Positions 9,364-17,959 of a DNA stretch of 37,960 bases are shown here, in pieces. Origin of the DNA: Bacteroidia bacterium (lineage in GTDB: Bacteria; Bacteroidota; Bacteroidia; SpSt-205). The position numbers and the translations under genes were made by a program. The notes beneath the pieces are model-generated. The model was not told where the DNA came from and ran no database searches. It saw nothing but the letters and a program-made list of their open reading frames with translations. How positions within the stretch are numbered: position 1 is the stretch's first letter; each line of letters begins with the position of its first letter. Location of the stretch: the NCBI GenBank assembly GCA_025054525.1, contig JANWZJ010000012.1, positions 1-37,960 on the forward strand, given 5' to 3'.

Positions 9364-9371
9364 GAACTTTG
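9364..9371 (+). promoter_or_regulatory. Probable -7 promoter element GAACTTTG
   Basis: It matches TAnnTTTG at five of six fixed positions (G for the first T) and ends 8 bases before the ATG at 9380. The 140-base gap after the DUF6580 gene makes a new transcription unit likely here. Apart from this element I see no clear structure in the gap. Confidence 0.45.
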
Positions 9372-9379
9372 CGCCATCT

Positions 9380-10012
9380 ATGAGCGAAAAGCCACTGCCC
9401 AAAGAGGGGATTCTCATTATCGGTACGGGTACGCTGGCGCGCTGGGCAGCCCAAATCGCCGAAGCCAGTGGTATGCTCGTATATGGCTTTACGCCTACTC
9501 GTCAGCACCCTCAAAAAGAACAGGAGGATATTTCCATCCTTCCCCCTATCACGCAAGCTCGGATTTATGGATTGATTCGGCGGGGAAAGGCAGGTTATAT
9601 CTTAGGGCTGACAGACCCTGTGATGCGGGAGCGCATGGCCCACCAACTCTTTGAGAAAACCGAGCACGTAGCCTACTCTTGCATTCATCCTAATGTCTTC
9701 ATCTCTCCTCATGCTGAGATAGGAGGGGGGGCTATCATTTTTCCTTATGTAGTGATTGCTTTCCGAGCCAAGGTAGGAGGGTATGTGGTCTTGGAGAGCC
9801 ATAGCTCCGTAGGTGCCGGCGCCCTCATAGAAGATTTCGTCAATATCGGTAGCGGATGTCATATCGGAGAGGAATGTCGCATCAGTTCCTATGTGCGGAT
9901 AGGGCGAGGTAGCGTGTTATACGCGGGAGTGAAAGTAGGAAAGGGCGCCGAAATCCTCCCCGGCAGTGTCGTACGAGAAGATGTGCGTCCTGGCGAAGTG
10001 TACAGCAGTTAG
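9380..10012 (+). CDS. NeuD/PglD-like sugar O-acyltransferase (left-handed beta-helix)
   Basis: The N-terminal third (about 1-90) looks like a PglD/NeuD nucleotide-sugar-binding fold starting with 'GILIIGTGTLARWAAQIAEA'. The rest is a left-handed beta-helix of hexapeptide repeats ('HAEIGGGAIIFPYVVI', 'NIGSGCHIGEECRIS', 'IGRGSVLYAGVKVGKG'). Members of this family acetylate amino-sugars for surface glycans, using acetyl-CoA. The 210 aa are normal. The catalytic histidine is probably H131, or one near the first helix turns, but I cannot place it firmly. No other glycan gene is adjacent; purH begins 3 bases after its stop. Substrate unknown. Confidence 0.82.
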   Translation: MSEKPLPKEGILIIGTGTLARWAAQIAEASGMLVYGFTPTRQHPQKEQEDISILPPITQARIYGLIRRGKAGYILGLTDPVMRERMAHQLFEKTEHVAYSCIHPNVFISPHAEIGGGAIIFPYVVIAFRAKVGGYVVLESHSSVGAGALIEDFVNIGSGCHIGEECRISSYVRIGRGSVLYAGVKVGKGAEILPGSVVREDVRPGEVYSS

Positions 10013-10015
10013 CGT

Positions 10016-11416
10016 ATGGACTCGCTGAATGTACTTTTTTCGGTGTATCACAAGGAGTCTGTCTTGCCGTTAGCTCGGCGCTTCCACGAAACAGGTGCTC
10101 TGCTCTGGGCGACAGCAGGCACAGCGCACTTCCTGCGGGCTCAGGGGCTGCCTGCCCACTCCATAGAAGAACTCACAGGCTTTAGCGACCTCTTAGGCGG
10201 GCGCGTGAAAACGCTCCACCCGAGCATATTCGCAGGAATTTTAGCTCGTCCAGAAGATGAGCTGCCAATTAATCAGCCGCGCTGGCAGGCTGTAGTGGTA
10301 GAACTTTATCCCTTCCAACGAGAAGCCCCCCAGTGGGTAGAACTCATAGACATAGGAGGGGTAAGCCTCTTACGAGCCGCTGCCAAAAACTACGCAGCAG
10401 TTTGGGCTATCCCAGGACCTGATTACTACGAAGCGGCTCTGGAGGACATAGAGAAGTACTGCGGCGTCCCTCCCGTAGAAGTGCGCTTTCAATATGCCGC
10501 CCATACCTTCGCTTTCTGTGCCGCTTACGATTCTCGCATAGCTCAAGGATTTCTTCAAAAGCCTTTATCAGCTTGGTCCTTGCGTTATGGGGAAAATCCT
10601 CATCAAAAAGCTTTCTTCTTAGGAGAAATGCCCCAGCTTCACAGCACGCACAAAGAGCTCTCCTACAATAATCTCTTAGATTTGCATGTGGGTTGGCGGA
10701 TAGTCAGAGACTGGGCTAAGCCTGCTTGCGTTATCCTCAAGCACACGCAACCTTGTGGTGCGGCTTATGCGGATACGCCCGAGCAGGCTTACCAGTGGGC
10801 GCATGAAGCAGACCCAGAAGCCGCCTATGGAGGGGTAGTAGTGTGCAACTTCTCCATAGAGGTGTCATGGCTGGAGCGCACTAAAGGACACTTTATAGAT
10901 GTGCTGTATGCGCCAGCTTTTTCTGGGGAAGCGATAGCTTGGTTGCGCCGTTACAAGCCGGCTACCCTTTCTGTGCAGGGGCAAGGTTTTCGGGAGATGC
11001 CCTGGGAGGTGCGCAGCGCATGCGGTGGGCTTCTCTGGCAGGAAAGCCATTCCTCCGAAGAACCCGACATGCAACTTCGCTGGGCAGAACGCCTACTGCG
11101 CAGCTTGTATTCTAATGCAATTGTGATTCTGGAGGAGGGACGGTTGATAGCGGCTGCGAGCGGACAGACTTCCCGCATAGAGGCGGTGCGACTAGCGATT
11201 GCCCGGGCCCAGAAGCGGGGTTTCCAGCCTCAAACCGCACTCTTAGCCAGTGATGGATTTTTTCCCTTCCGAGATAGCCTGGAACTGACTCACGCAGTGG
11301 GGATTAGTCGGGTTGCTGTCCCACCCGGGGGCAAACGGCAAAATGAGCTTGAAGAATTCGCCCGTACCCACGATATTTGCATGACTTATTTCATGCATCG
11401 CCATTTCCGTCACTGA
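10016..11416 (+). CDS. purH: Bifunctional AICAR transformylase/IMP cyclohydrolase PurH
   Basis: PurH catalyses the last two steps of IMP synthesis: formyl transfer from 10-formyl-tetrahydrofolate to AICAR, then ring closure. The N-terminal cyclohydrolase domain (about 1-185) shows 'GGRVKTLHPSIFAGIL' and 'LIDIGGVSLLRAAAKNY'. The transformylase domain shows 'LRYGENPHQKAFF', 'ILKHTQPCGAA' with the catalytic Lys-His pair, 'ASDGFFPF', and the C-terminal 'RHFRH'. At 466 aa it is clearly shorter than the usual 505-535, but all signature motifs are present, so this looks like loop trimming, not truncation. The motif KHTQPCG has Gln where many bacteria have Asn. It lies 3 bases after the acyltransferase and 2 bases before mreB. 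Confidence 0.96.
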   Translation: MDSLNVLFSVYHKESVLPLARRFHETGALLWATAGTAHFLRAQGLPAHSIEELTGFSDLLGGRVKTLHPSIFAGILARPEDELPINQPRWQAVVVELYPFQREAPQWVELIDIGGVSLLRAAAKNYAAVWAIPGPDYYEAALEDIEKYCGVPPVEVRFQYAAHTFAFCAAYDSRIAQGFLQKPLSAWSLRYGENPHQKAFFLGEMPQLHSTHKELSYNNLLDLHVGWRIVRDWAKPACVILKHTQPCGAAYADTPEQAYQWAHEADPEAAYGGVVVCNFSIEVSWLERTKGHFIDVLYAPAFSGEAIAWLRRYKPATLSVQGQGFREMPWEVRSACGGLLWQESHSSEEPDMQLRWAERLLRSLYSNAIVILEEGRLIAAASGQTSRIEAVRLAIARAQKRGFQPQTALLASDGFFPFRDSLELTHAVGISRVAVPPGGKRQNELEEFARTHDICMTYFMHRHFRH

Positions 11417-11418
11417 AT

Positions 11419-12444
11419 ATGTTTGGGCTGCTATTGAGACAGGATATAGCTATAGACTTGGGCACGGCAAATACCGTTATCATGGTAGATGGGGAGGTAG
11501 TGGTGGATGAGCCTTCTATTGTAGCGATTGACCAGACGAAAAACAAAGTCATCACCGTAGGGCAAGAAGCCCTATACATGCATGAGAAAGCCCACAAGAA
11601 TATCCGCACTGTGCGTCCGCTACGGGGTGGGGTAATTGCGGACTTCGCTATGGCAGAAGCGATGATTCGGGGCTTTTTAGCTAGGATTCCAGGCTCCCGC
11701 CGCTTGCTCAAACCCAATCTACGACTCATGGTCTGCATTCCCAGCGGCATTACTGAGGTAGAAGAGCGTGCGGTGCGCGACTCAGCCGAGAGAGCAGGCG
11801 CACGGGAAGTGTATTTGATTCACGAACCGATGGCGGCTGCCTTGGGTATGGAGTTAGATGTAGAAGCCCCCGAGGGCAATATGATTATAGACATCGGCGG
11901 AGGCACTACCGAAATTGCCGTTATCACATTAGGGGGCATCGTATGTGATCGCAGCATTCGTACTGCAGGTGATGATCTAAATGCCGATATTGTAGAATAC
12001 ATTCGCCGTCAGCATAATCTCCAGATTGGGGAGCGTACCGCTGAACGCATCAAAATAGATATTGGCGCTGCGATGACCGAAATCCCCAAGCCCCCTCCCA
12101 ATCAAGCTGTTCGGGGCAAAGACATCATGACCGGAACGCCCCGAACCCTCTCTATTTCCTACAAAGAGATTGTGAATGCCCTGGATAAATCCATCGTCAA
12201 AATCTTAGAAGCGGTCATGCAGACCTTAGGGAATACTCCCCCCGAAATCGCCGCTGACTTAGTGGAGCGGGGAATTCATATGGCGGGGGGAGGCTCGCTA
12301 TTGAGAGGATTAGACCAGCGCATATCCCAACAGACCCATTTGCCAGTTCGCATCGCTGATGAGCCCTTGCGTGCGATCGCTAAGGGCACAAGCTATGCCT
12401 TACAGAATCTGCACCGCTTCCAGTTTCTTCTGGTGAAGAGCTAA
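11419..12444 (+). CDS. mreB: Rod-shape actin homologue MreB
   Basis: MreB is the actin-like filament protein that guides lateral wall synthesis in rod-shaped cells. Actin-fold motifs are all visible: phosphate 1 'IAIDLGTANTVIMV', 'VCIPSGITEVEERAVRDSAERAGA', phosphate 2 'IIDIGGGTTEIAVI' and adenosine 'MAGGGSLLRGLD'. From the ATG at 11419 the protein has 341 aa, the normal length. An ATG at 11377 in the same frame lies inside purH and would add 14 unrelated residues, so I reject it. The start is 2 bases after the purH stop. mreC follows after 3 bases, giving the usual mreBCD-mrdA cell-shape operon. Confidence 0.97.
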   Translation: MFGLLLRQDIAIDLGTANTVIMVDGEVVVDEPSIVAIDQTKNKVITVGQEALYMHEKAHKNIRTVRPLRGGVIADFAMAEAMIRGFLARIPGSRRLLKPNLRLMVCIPSGITEVEERAVRDSAERAGAREVYLIHEPMAAALGMELDVEAPEGNMIIDIGGGTTEIAVITLGGIVCDRSIRTAGDDLNADIVEYIRRQHNLQIGERTAERIKIDIGAAMTEIPKPPPNQAVRGKDIMTGTPRTLSISYKEIVNALDKSIVKILEAVMQTLGNTPPEIAADLVERGIHMAGGGSLLRGLDQRISQQTHLPVRIADEPLRAIAKGTSYALQNLHRFQFLLVKS

Positions 12445-12447
12445 GTC

Positions 12448-13245
12448 GTGGGACTACCCCTTTGGCTACGGCTATTAGCCCGTCCCCCTGTCCTTTGGCT
12501 TTTCCTACAAAGCGCCGCTCTATACTTCTTCTTCACCTATAATCCCACTCCTGCTCATCGGTTAGAACGCTGGCTTCTGGGGCTGAGTGCCTCTATACAT
12601 GAAATTTTCTATGGATTAGCCCGGCCTTGGCTCGCACTGAGCGAAGTAGAGCGCCTACGAAAAATGAATGAAGAACTCCTAAATGCTTTAGCTACTATTC
12701 CTTTTCCTTCTCCACCCCTGAGTTATCCTTTGGCAGCCTGGGGGGATTTTACAGCTATGCAGAAGTACCGCTTCATCGCAGCAGAAGTCGTCTACCAGAC
12801 AATTCACCATCGCGCCAACTACGCCATCCTAAACAAAGGCGGGCAAGATGGAGTATATCCCGGGCTAAGTGTAGTGGGGCACCGCGGCATAGTGGGAGTT
12901 ATTGCAGAGACTACCGCTACTTATAGTGTAATGTATAGCGTGCTTCATCGGGATGTGCATGTAGCGGTAACACTGCCTCGGCATCAAGCAGTCGGTTTCA
13001 CTACCTGGAGCACCCCCACGCTAAATGAACTCCATGTAGAGTATATTCCTCTCTACATTAGTGTGGAAGTAGGGGAAGAAGTTTGGACCTCATCCAATAG
13101 TCTCATATTTCCCGGGCGTATCCGTGTGGGGGTGGTAGAAAGAATAGAAAGTGATTTTACCCAAGGCTTTCATGAGGTCATAGTGCGCACTTATGAAGAT
13201 TGGCAACGATTGGGGACTGTATTTATTCTCTGCCCCGCTTCATGA
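12448..13245 (+). CDS. mreC: Rod-shape protein MreC
   Basis: MreC is a periplasmic scaffold, anchored by one N-terminal helix, that links MreB, MreD and PBP2. The 265-residue protein has a membrane helix near 15-32 ('LWLFLQSAALYFFFTY'), a short helical stretch with 'SEVERLRKMNEELLNAL', and the beta-barrel MreC domain with 'ANYAILNKGGQDGVYPGLSVVG' and 'GIVGVIAETTATYS'. The start is GTG, 3 bases after mreB. Its stop overlaps the mreD start as ATGA, suggesting translational coupling. Confidence 0.94.
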   Translation: MGLPLWLRLLARPPVLWLFLQSAALYFFFTYNPTPAHRLERWLLGLSASIHEIFYGLARPWLALSEVERLRKMNEELLNALATIPFPSPPLSYPLAAWGDFTAMQKYRFIAAEVVYQTIHHRANYAILNKGGQDGVYPGLSVVGHRGIVGVIAETTATYSVMYSVLHRDVHVAVTLPRHQAVGFTTWSTPTLNELHVEYIPLYISVEVGEEVWTSSNSLIFPGRIRVGVVERIESDFTQGFHEVIVRTYEDWQRLGTVFILCPAS

Positions 13246-13748
13246 GAGAAGGAACAGCATTTCTGAACATAGGTTTTCTTACGCTGGTTTTTCAGTTAGG
13301 GTTAGCGAGGCATATCAGTGTGCATAGCTATGCAGTGCCGATGCCCTATGTGATGTACTGGTTGTATTTGCCTCTGAGTTGGAATCCTTACTGGGGGTTG
13401 GTAGCAGCGAGCGTATTTGGGGTGATTTTGGACATACTTTTTCCGCCTTACGGGCTTCAGAGCTTTTGTGGGCTGTGGGTCTGGGGGCTGCGGCGGTTTT
13501 GGCTGCGTGCCCTCCATCCTACTCTCCCCGAAAAAGCCGAAGCTACCCTCTTCCAACGATTCAGTAGTGGGGACTTTTTTGCTTATGGGTTCCCACTTAC
13601 TTTATGGCACCACTTATGGTATATTTCCTTAGTGGAATGGAGCCTGGGCTTCCATACCCTGCTGCGCATAGGACTAAGTAGCCTTTACAGCTTTTTCTGG
13701 GAATGGGTTATATTTGAACTGCTGCTACATAGGTATCATGCGCGATAG
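13242..13748 (+). CDS. mreD: Rod-shape membrane protein MreD
   Basis: A hydrophobic 168-residue protein with several membrane helices, in the position of mreD between mreC and PBP2. Sequence conservation in MreD is low, so the call rests on context, size and hydrophobicity, with 'WNPYWGLVAASVFGVILDILFPPYGLQSF' showing the typical loop after a helix pair. The start is the ATG at 13242 inside the ATGA overlap with mreC; the in-frame GTG/ATG-like codons further upstream lie inside mreC. The 3' end overlaps the PBP2 start by 11 bases. Confidence 0.85.
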   Translation: MREGTAFLNIGFLTLVFQLGLARHISVHSYAVPMPYVMYWLYLPLSWNPYWGLVAASVFGVILDILFPPYGLQSFCGLWVWGLRRFWLRALHPTLPEKAEATLFQRFSSGDFFAYGFPLTLWHHLWYISLVEWSLGFHTLLRIGLSSLYSFFWEWVIFELLLHRYHAR

Positions 13749-15558
13749 GGCGGTCCAGCGTACGGGAAAGTTCTGGTGGTGGGTCATCGGTGGCACGGTC
13801 GCGGTATTTGTCCTGAGGTTGGCTCAGCTCCAGCTTTTTTCGCCAGAGAGTCGCCGTCAAGCCCAAATGAATACCATTCGCCGTAAAGAAGTGCTACCCC
13901 CCCGAGGCACGCTCCGAGACCGAAAAGAGCGCTTGTGGGTCTCTAATACCCCCCTCTTCAATATCTTCATCACGCCCAAGGATGTTTCTCGCTTGGATAC
14001 CCCTCTCATGGCACAGTTTCTGAATGTTTCTCCTGCGCTGCTCCAGCAGCGGGTAGAAGCGGCTAATCAGTTTAGCCGCACGAAGCCGAGCTTACTGCTG
14101 CGCTATGTATCTCTACCTCGGTATGCCAGTCTCATGGAGCAGAAGTGGCGACAAACAGGACTGTCAGGACAGCTTGTACATACTCGGCAATATCTTTATC
14201 CTATCGCGGCGCATGTGCTGGGATACCTCAGCGAAGTAACTCCTCGCGAGATTGCTGAGTCCCAAGGCGCATACACGGCGGGAAACTTGATTGGGCGGGC
14301 TGGCATTGAACGGCAGTATGAGAGGCTCTTAGCAGGACGCAAAGGCTACCGGTTCGTCGTAGTGGATGCTATGGGCAGGGAACTATACCCTTATGAGGGC
14401 GGCATACACGATATTCCGCCAGTACGGGGCATGGATTTAGTCTTGAGTATAGATGTAGAGCTGCAGCAGTTTGCCGAAAGCCTCCTCCAAGGCAAAATAG
14501 GTGCAATCATAGCCATAGAGCCAGCCACAGGGGAGGTCCTGTGCAGTGCAAGTTCGCCCTCCTATGATCCGAATCTCCTTTCGGGAGAAGATGTAGGTAC
14601 CCACTGGAACCTACTCCAACGCGCCCCGCGATATCCCCTATATAATCGTGCTATCCAAGCGATGTATCCTCCGGGTTCTCTCTTCAAACTTGCCAATGCC
14701 TTGATAGCTCTTCAAGAAAGTACGCTCGTACCTGCTATGACTTATCCTTGTGCGATGGGCTACATCCGCAACGGCGGAAAGCCTGCCTGTCATGCCCACC
14801 CCTCTCCCTTGGAATTAGTAAGTGCCATCCAGCATTCCTGCAACGCATATTTCGCTTCGGTATTTAGTAACTTTCTGCATCATCCCTTTTATGGCAAGGT
14901 AGAAGTTGCTTATGAACGGTGGCGAGATTACATGCTTTACTTAGGAATAGGGCGCAGATTAGGGGCTGATATTCCAGGTGAAAAGCCAGGCTTTTTACCT
15001 ACACGGGCTTACTATGATAGACTCTATGGCAAAAGTCGCTGGAACTCACTCACTATCATCAGTAATAGCATAGGGCAAGGAGAGATTCTCATGACGCCAC
15101 TGCAAATGGCTAATCTAATGTGCATTATTGCGAATAGGGGATATTATGTACAGCCTCATTTTTTGCGGTATGTGTATGGGCAGCCTCATCGGCGGGTGAG
15201 TTATTTTGATACGATACGCGTGCCGATAGATTCGGTATATTTTGAGGTTGTGATAGAGGGCATGGCGAAAGCCGTAGAAGCTGGAACAGGCTATTCCGCT
15301 CATGTACCGGGCTTAGAAATCTGCGGTAAAACGGGCACTGCCCAAAATCCTCATGGAGCAGACCATTCTATTTTTGCGGGTTTTGCGCCGAAGCATCGTC
15401 CTCGTATAGCCGTTGCGGTTGTCGTAGAGAACGGAGGGTGGGGCGCCACATGGGCAGCGCCCATCGCCAGCCTCATCATAGAGAAATATCTCACAGGCAC
15501 TACCACTCGCCCCCATCTGGTGGAGTATATCAAGAAAACCTCGCTTATTCCGCAATAG
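13738..15558 (+). CDS. mrdA: Penicillin-binding protein 2 (elongasome transpeptidase)
   Basis: PBP2 crosslinks new peptidoglycan during cell elongation. The 606-residue protein has an N-terminal membrane helix (about 13-29), a PBP dimerisation domain ('PPRGTLRDRKERLWVSNTP') and a transpeptidase domain. Catalytic motifs are complete: SxxK at S314-K317 ('PPGSLFKLAN'), SxN at S367-N369 ('HSCNAYF') and KTG at 531-533 ('CGKTGTAQNPHG'). The start is the ATG at 13738, overlapping mreD by 11 bases; the earlier in-frame ATG at 13714 lies deeper inside mreD. In Bacteroidota this gene is usually followed by rodA, the partner glycosyltransferase; here rimO follows after 1 base. Confidence 0.95.
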   Translation: MRDRAVQRTGKFWWWVIGGTVAVFVLRLAQLQLFSPESRRQAQMNTIRRKEVLPPRGTLRDRKERLWVSNTPLFNIFITPKDVSRLDTPLMAQFLNVSPALLQQRVEAANQFSRTKPSLLLRYVSLPRYASLMEQKWRQTGLSGQLVHTRQYLYPIAAHVLGYLSEVTPREIAESQGAYTAGNLIGRAGIERQYERLLAGRKGYRFVVVDAMGRELYPYEGGIHDIPPVRGMDLVLSIDVELQQFAESLLQGKIGAIIAIEPATGEVLCSASSPSYDPNLLSGEDVGTHWNLLQRAPRYPLYNRAIQAMYPPGSLFKLANALIALQESTLVPAMTYPCAMGYIRNGGKPACHAHPSPLELVSAIQHSCNAYFASVFSNFLHHPFYGKVEVAYERWRDYMLYLGIGRRLGADIPGEKPGFLPTRAYYDRLYGKSRWNSLTIISNSIGQGEILMTPLQMANLMCIIANRGYYVQPHFLRYVYGQPHRRVSYFDTIRVPIDSVYFEVVIEGMAKAVEAGTGYSAHVPGLEICGKTGTAQNPHGADHSIFAGFAPKHRPRIAVAVVVENGGWGATWAAPIASLIIEKYLTGTTTRPHLVEYIKKTSLIPQ

Positions 15559-15559
15559 C

Positions 15560-16858
15560 ATGCATACGCGTCCGCTTCGTTTGCACATTACTACCTTGGG
15601 CTGTAGTAAGAACATATATGACTCGGAGCGACTCGCTGCGGCTCTATCCGATGCTTATAGACTTACGCACTCACAAGAGCTGCGTCCTGCAGATGTGGTC
15701 ATCCTGAATACTTGTGGGTTCATAGACCGAGCTAAGAAAGAGTCCGTAGAAGCCATTCTACGCTATGCAGAAGCCCGCCGCAAAGGAAAAATTCAACGCT
15801 TCTATGTAGTAGGTTGCTTGGTGGGGCGGGACCGAGCCACGCTGGAAGCCGAACTCCCCGAAGTAGATGGATTTTATACACAAGCTGAGTGGGATAAACT
15901 CATAGAAGAACTGCAGGGTGACCTACGGCGCTATCTCCTGGGCGAACGCAAACGCATAGGATATCCTCATCATGCTTATCTTAAGGTTTCGGAGGGCTGC
16001 GACCGTAAATGCAGTTTCTGTGCCATACCGCTCATGCGAGGCAAGCATCGTTCCCGTCCGATAGAAAGCATCCTCCACGAGGCCCAACATCTCATTCAAG
16101 AAGGCGTGAAAGAAATCAGTCTGATTGCACAAGACCTTACTTATTATGGAATAGACCTATACGGAAAACGGCGCCTAGCCGATTTGCTGGAGAAACTCGC
16201 TGCTCTACCAGGAATAGGTTGGATTCGTCTGCATTATGCGTATCCGGCGGGTTTTCCAGAGGAGATTCTTTCGGTTATGCGGGATGCCCCCCCTATATGT
16301 AAATACTTAGACATGCCTTTGCAGCATATATCGGATGATATTCTGCGGCGTATGCGGCGCGGGCTCACGAGAGCGCGTACCGAAGCCCTTTTGGAGAAAA
16401 TCCGTACGACTATTCCCGGCATCGTATTGCGCTCTACTTTCATCGTGGGCTTCCCCGGAGAAACTGACAAAGACTTTCAAGAACTTTTGGATTTCTTAGC
16501 GATTTATCGGATAGAGCGAGTAGGGGTGTTCTTATATTCGCATGAAGAAGGGACGGCTGCCTATGCTTACTCCGATGATGTGCCCCTTCGTGTGAAAAAG
16601 CAGCGTTATCATCAGCTCATGACCCTCCAGCAGAAGCATTCGTTAGAATGGAATCGGCAGTGGCTTCAGCAGACGGTGCCTATCTTAGTAGATGAACGGC
16701 GAGACTCAGTTGCGATTGGGCGTACGCCTTACGATGCGATAGAGGTAGATAATGCAGTTCATGTGCATGATCCCGAAGGCAAGCTCATACCTGGGGAGTT
16801 TGCGCAGGTGCGGGTGGTGGATGCTACTGAGTACGACCTTTGGGCGCAGCCCCTTTGA
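15560..16858 (+). CDS. rimO: Ribosomal protein S12 methylthiotransferase RimO
   Basis: RimO is a radical-SAM enzyme that adds a methylthio group to a conserved aspartate of ribosomal protein S12. The N-terminal MTTase domain has the auxiliary cluster cysteines C15, C52 and C86. The radical-SAM site is C147-x3-C151-x2-C154 ('CDRKCSFC'). A TRAM-type domain closes the protein ('VPILVDERRDSVAIGRTPYDA'). RimO rather than MiaB is indicated by 'TTLGCSKNIYDSE' and 'AIPLMRGKHRSRP'. The length of 432 aa is normal. It starts 1 base after the PBP2 stop, and its 3' end overlaps the next gene by 38 bases. Confidence 0.94.
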   Translation: MHTRPLRLHITTLGCSKNIYDSERLAAALSDAYRLTHSQELRPADVVILNTCGFIDRAKKESVEAILRYAEARRKGKIQRFYVVGCLVGRDRATLEAELPEVDGFYTQAEWDKLIEELQGDLRRYLLGERKRIGYPHHAYLKVSEGCDRKCSFCAIPLMRGKHRSRPIESILHEAQHLIQEGVKEISLIAQDLTYYGIDLYGKRRLADLLEKLAALPGIGWIRLHYAYPAGFPEEILSVMRDAPPICKYLDMPLQHISDDILRRMRRGLTRARTEALLEKIRTTIPGIVLRSTFIVGFPGETDKDFQELLDFLAIYRIERVGVFLYSHEEGTAAYAYSDDVPLRVKKQRYHQLMTLQQKHSLEWNRQWLQQTVPILVDERRDSVAIGRTPYDAIEVDNAVHVHDPEGKLIPGEFAQVRVVDATEYDLWAQPL

Positions 16859-17498
16859 GGTACGCGTCCTTCCTGCCGCCCAAGAAGCCCTAATCTGGCT
16901 CTTCTTCCACCCCAGCGAATACATTCAGCGTGAGCACAGTTGTAGCGCTTCCTACGAGATAGAACTTATCATACGAGATAGTTTGCGCATTTATTACCGG
17001 TTTGTTCGGGATGTTTATGTAGAGAGTAGTGGCGAAGAGGTGCCGCTTACGATGAATACGCTGAGTTGGCGCGTACCCCTGCGCTCCGCAGGCCTCAAGT
17101 GGGAGGTTCTACTCTGGGACAAAGAGCGGCATCAATCCTCTTGGAAAGAAGGATTTTTCTCAGCTGCGCTCCCGCCTGTCTATAGTGTATTCCTACAGGG
17201 GAAAGGATATAGCTTGGAAGACTTCACGCGGGAGCAGGTGATTGGATATGTGCTGCCAAAGGGCGCTTATTGGGCAGAAGTAGCGTTGTATCGTGGGGAA
17301 CAGACGCTACCCGAACTAATACGCTATCTATCCATAGAAGAGCGTCGCTTCATCTTACAGGCTACGGGAACTTGGGATACGCTACGGTTATCCTGGCGCC
17401 CAGAAGAGTTCCCAGCCGGACGGTATTTAGTAGGCATATTCTTCTATCAAGGGGGACGGCTCTGTCTGGAATGGCTTCACCCCATTCTCCGCAAGTAA
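16821..17498 (+). CDS. Hypothetical beta-rich protein downstream of rimO
   Basis: I do not recognise this gene. The best start is the ATG at 16821, which overlaps rimO by 38 bases and gives 225 aa; an earlier ATG at 16752 would lie deeper inside rimO. There is no clear signal peptide or membrane helix. The sequence alternates short beta-like stretches ('SYEIELIIRDSLRIYYRFV', 'LKWEVLLWDKE', 'AYWAEVALYRGEQTLPELI', 'RYLVGIFFYQGGRLCLEW'). The first half faintly resembles the beta-sandwich that precedes GWxTD domains in other Bacteroidota proteins, but no GWxTD motif is present. It ends overlapping the convergent SixA-like gene by 22 bases. The codon pattern and operon position support a real gene. 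Confidence 0.7.
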   Translation: MLLSTTFGRSPFEVRVLPAAQEALIWLFFHPSEYIQREHSCSASYEIELIIRDSLRIYYRFVRDVYVESSGEEVPLTMNTLSWRVPLRSAGLKWEVLLWDKERHQSSWKEGFFSAALPPVYSVFLQGKGYSLEDFTREQVIGYVLPKGAYWAEVALYRGEQTLPELIRYLSIEERRFILQATGTWDTLRLSWRPEEFPAGRYLVGIFFYQGGRLCLEWLHPILRK

Positions 17499-17959
17499 AA
17501 GGCAAACTGAACGCCTCTCCCAGAGAAAGCTTGCCACTCGCCCTCCCAGGCGAATCCGATAATTTCTGCAGTAGAGAGTTCTAAGGTCTCTCCTTTCCAG
17601 CGGCTTGCTAAATAACTCCACAGGGGATTATGACCTATTAGAGCTACTGCTTGAATCTCAGAGGGGAGAGACCTGAGAGCCTCCAGAATAGCGTCATCTC
17701 GCTCGCGGTAGAAATCCATGATTCCCTTTACAGCCTCATGAGGTAGGGAGCACACTTGAGCCAGCAAATGGGCAGTATGCCACGCGCGTATAGCGGGGCT
17801 GGAGAGGATGTAGTCTGGCCGATGCCCTTCGCGTAGAAGCTGTTGCCCTTGCTGTAGAACATCGCGTATGCCTCTCTCGCTCAAAGGGCGATTGAAGTCA
17901 GAGACGCCACCTTCAGACCAGTCCGACTTCCCATGCCGCATGAGTATAATGTATCTCAT
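17477..17959 (-). CDS. SixA-like phosphohistidine phosphatase (histidine phosphatase superfamily)
   Basis: A 160-residue single-domain histidine phosphatase. The catalytic RHG motif is at 8-10 ('ILMRHGKSDWS') and the second catalytic histidine is in 'ALIGHNPLWSYLA'. 'LSSPAIRAWHTAHLLA' carries the conserved SSPAxRAxxTA stretch typical of the SixA group. SixA-type enzymes remove phosphate from histidine in phosphorelay or phosphotransfer proteins; the substrate here is unknown. The ATG overlaps the upstream protease stop as ATGA (17956-17959), so it is probably translated together with the M43 protease and corA. Its 3' end overlaps the plus-strand gene by 22 bases. Confidence 0.9.
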   Translation of the reverse strand: MRYIILMRHGKSDWSEGGVSDFNRPLSERGIRDVLQQGQQLLREGHRPDYILSSPAIRAWHTAHLLAQVCSLPHEAVKGIMDFYRERDDAILEALRSLPSEIQAVALIGHNPLWSYLASRWKGETLELSTAEIIGFAWEGEWQAFSGRGVQFAFYLRRMG

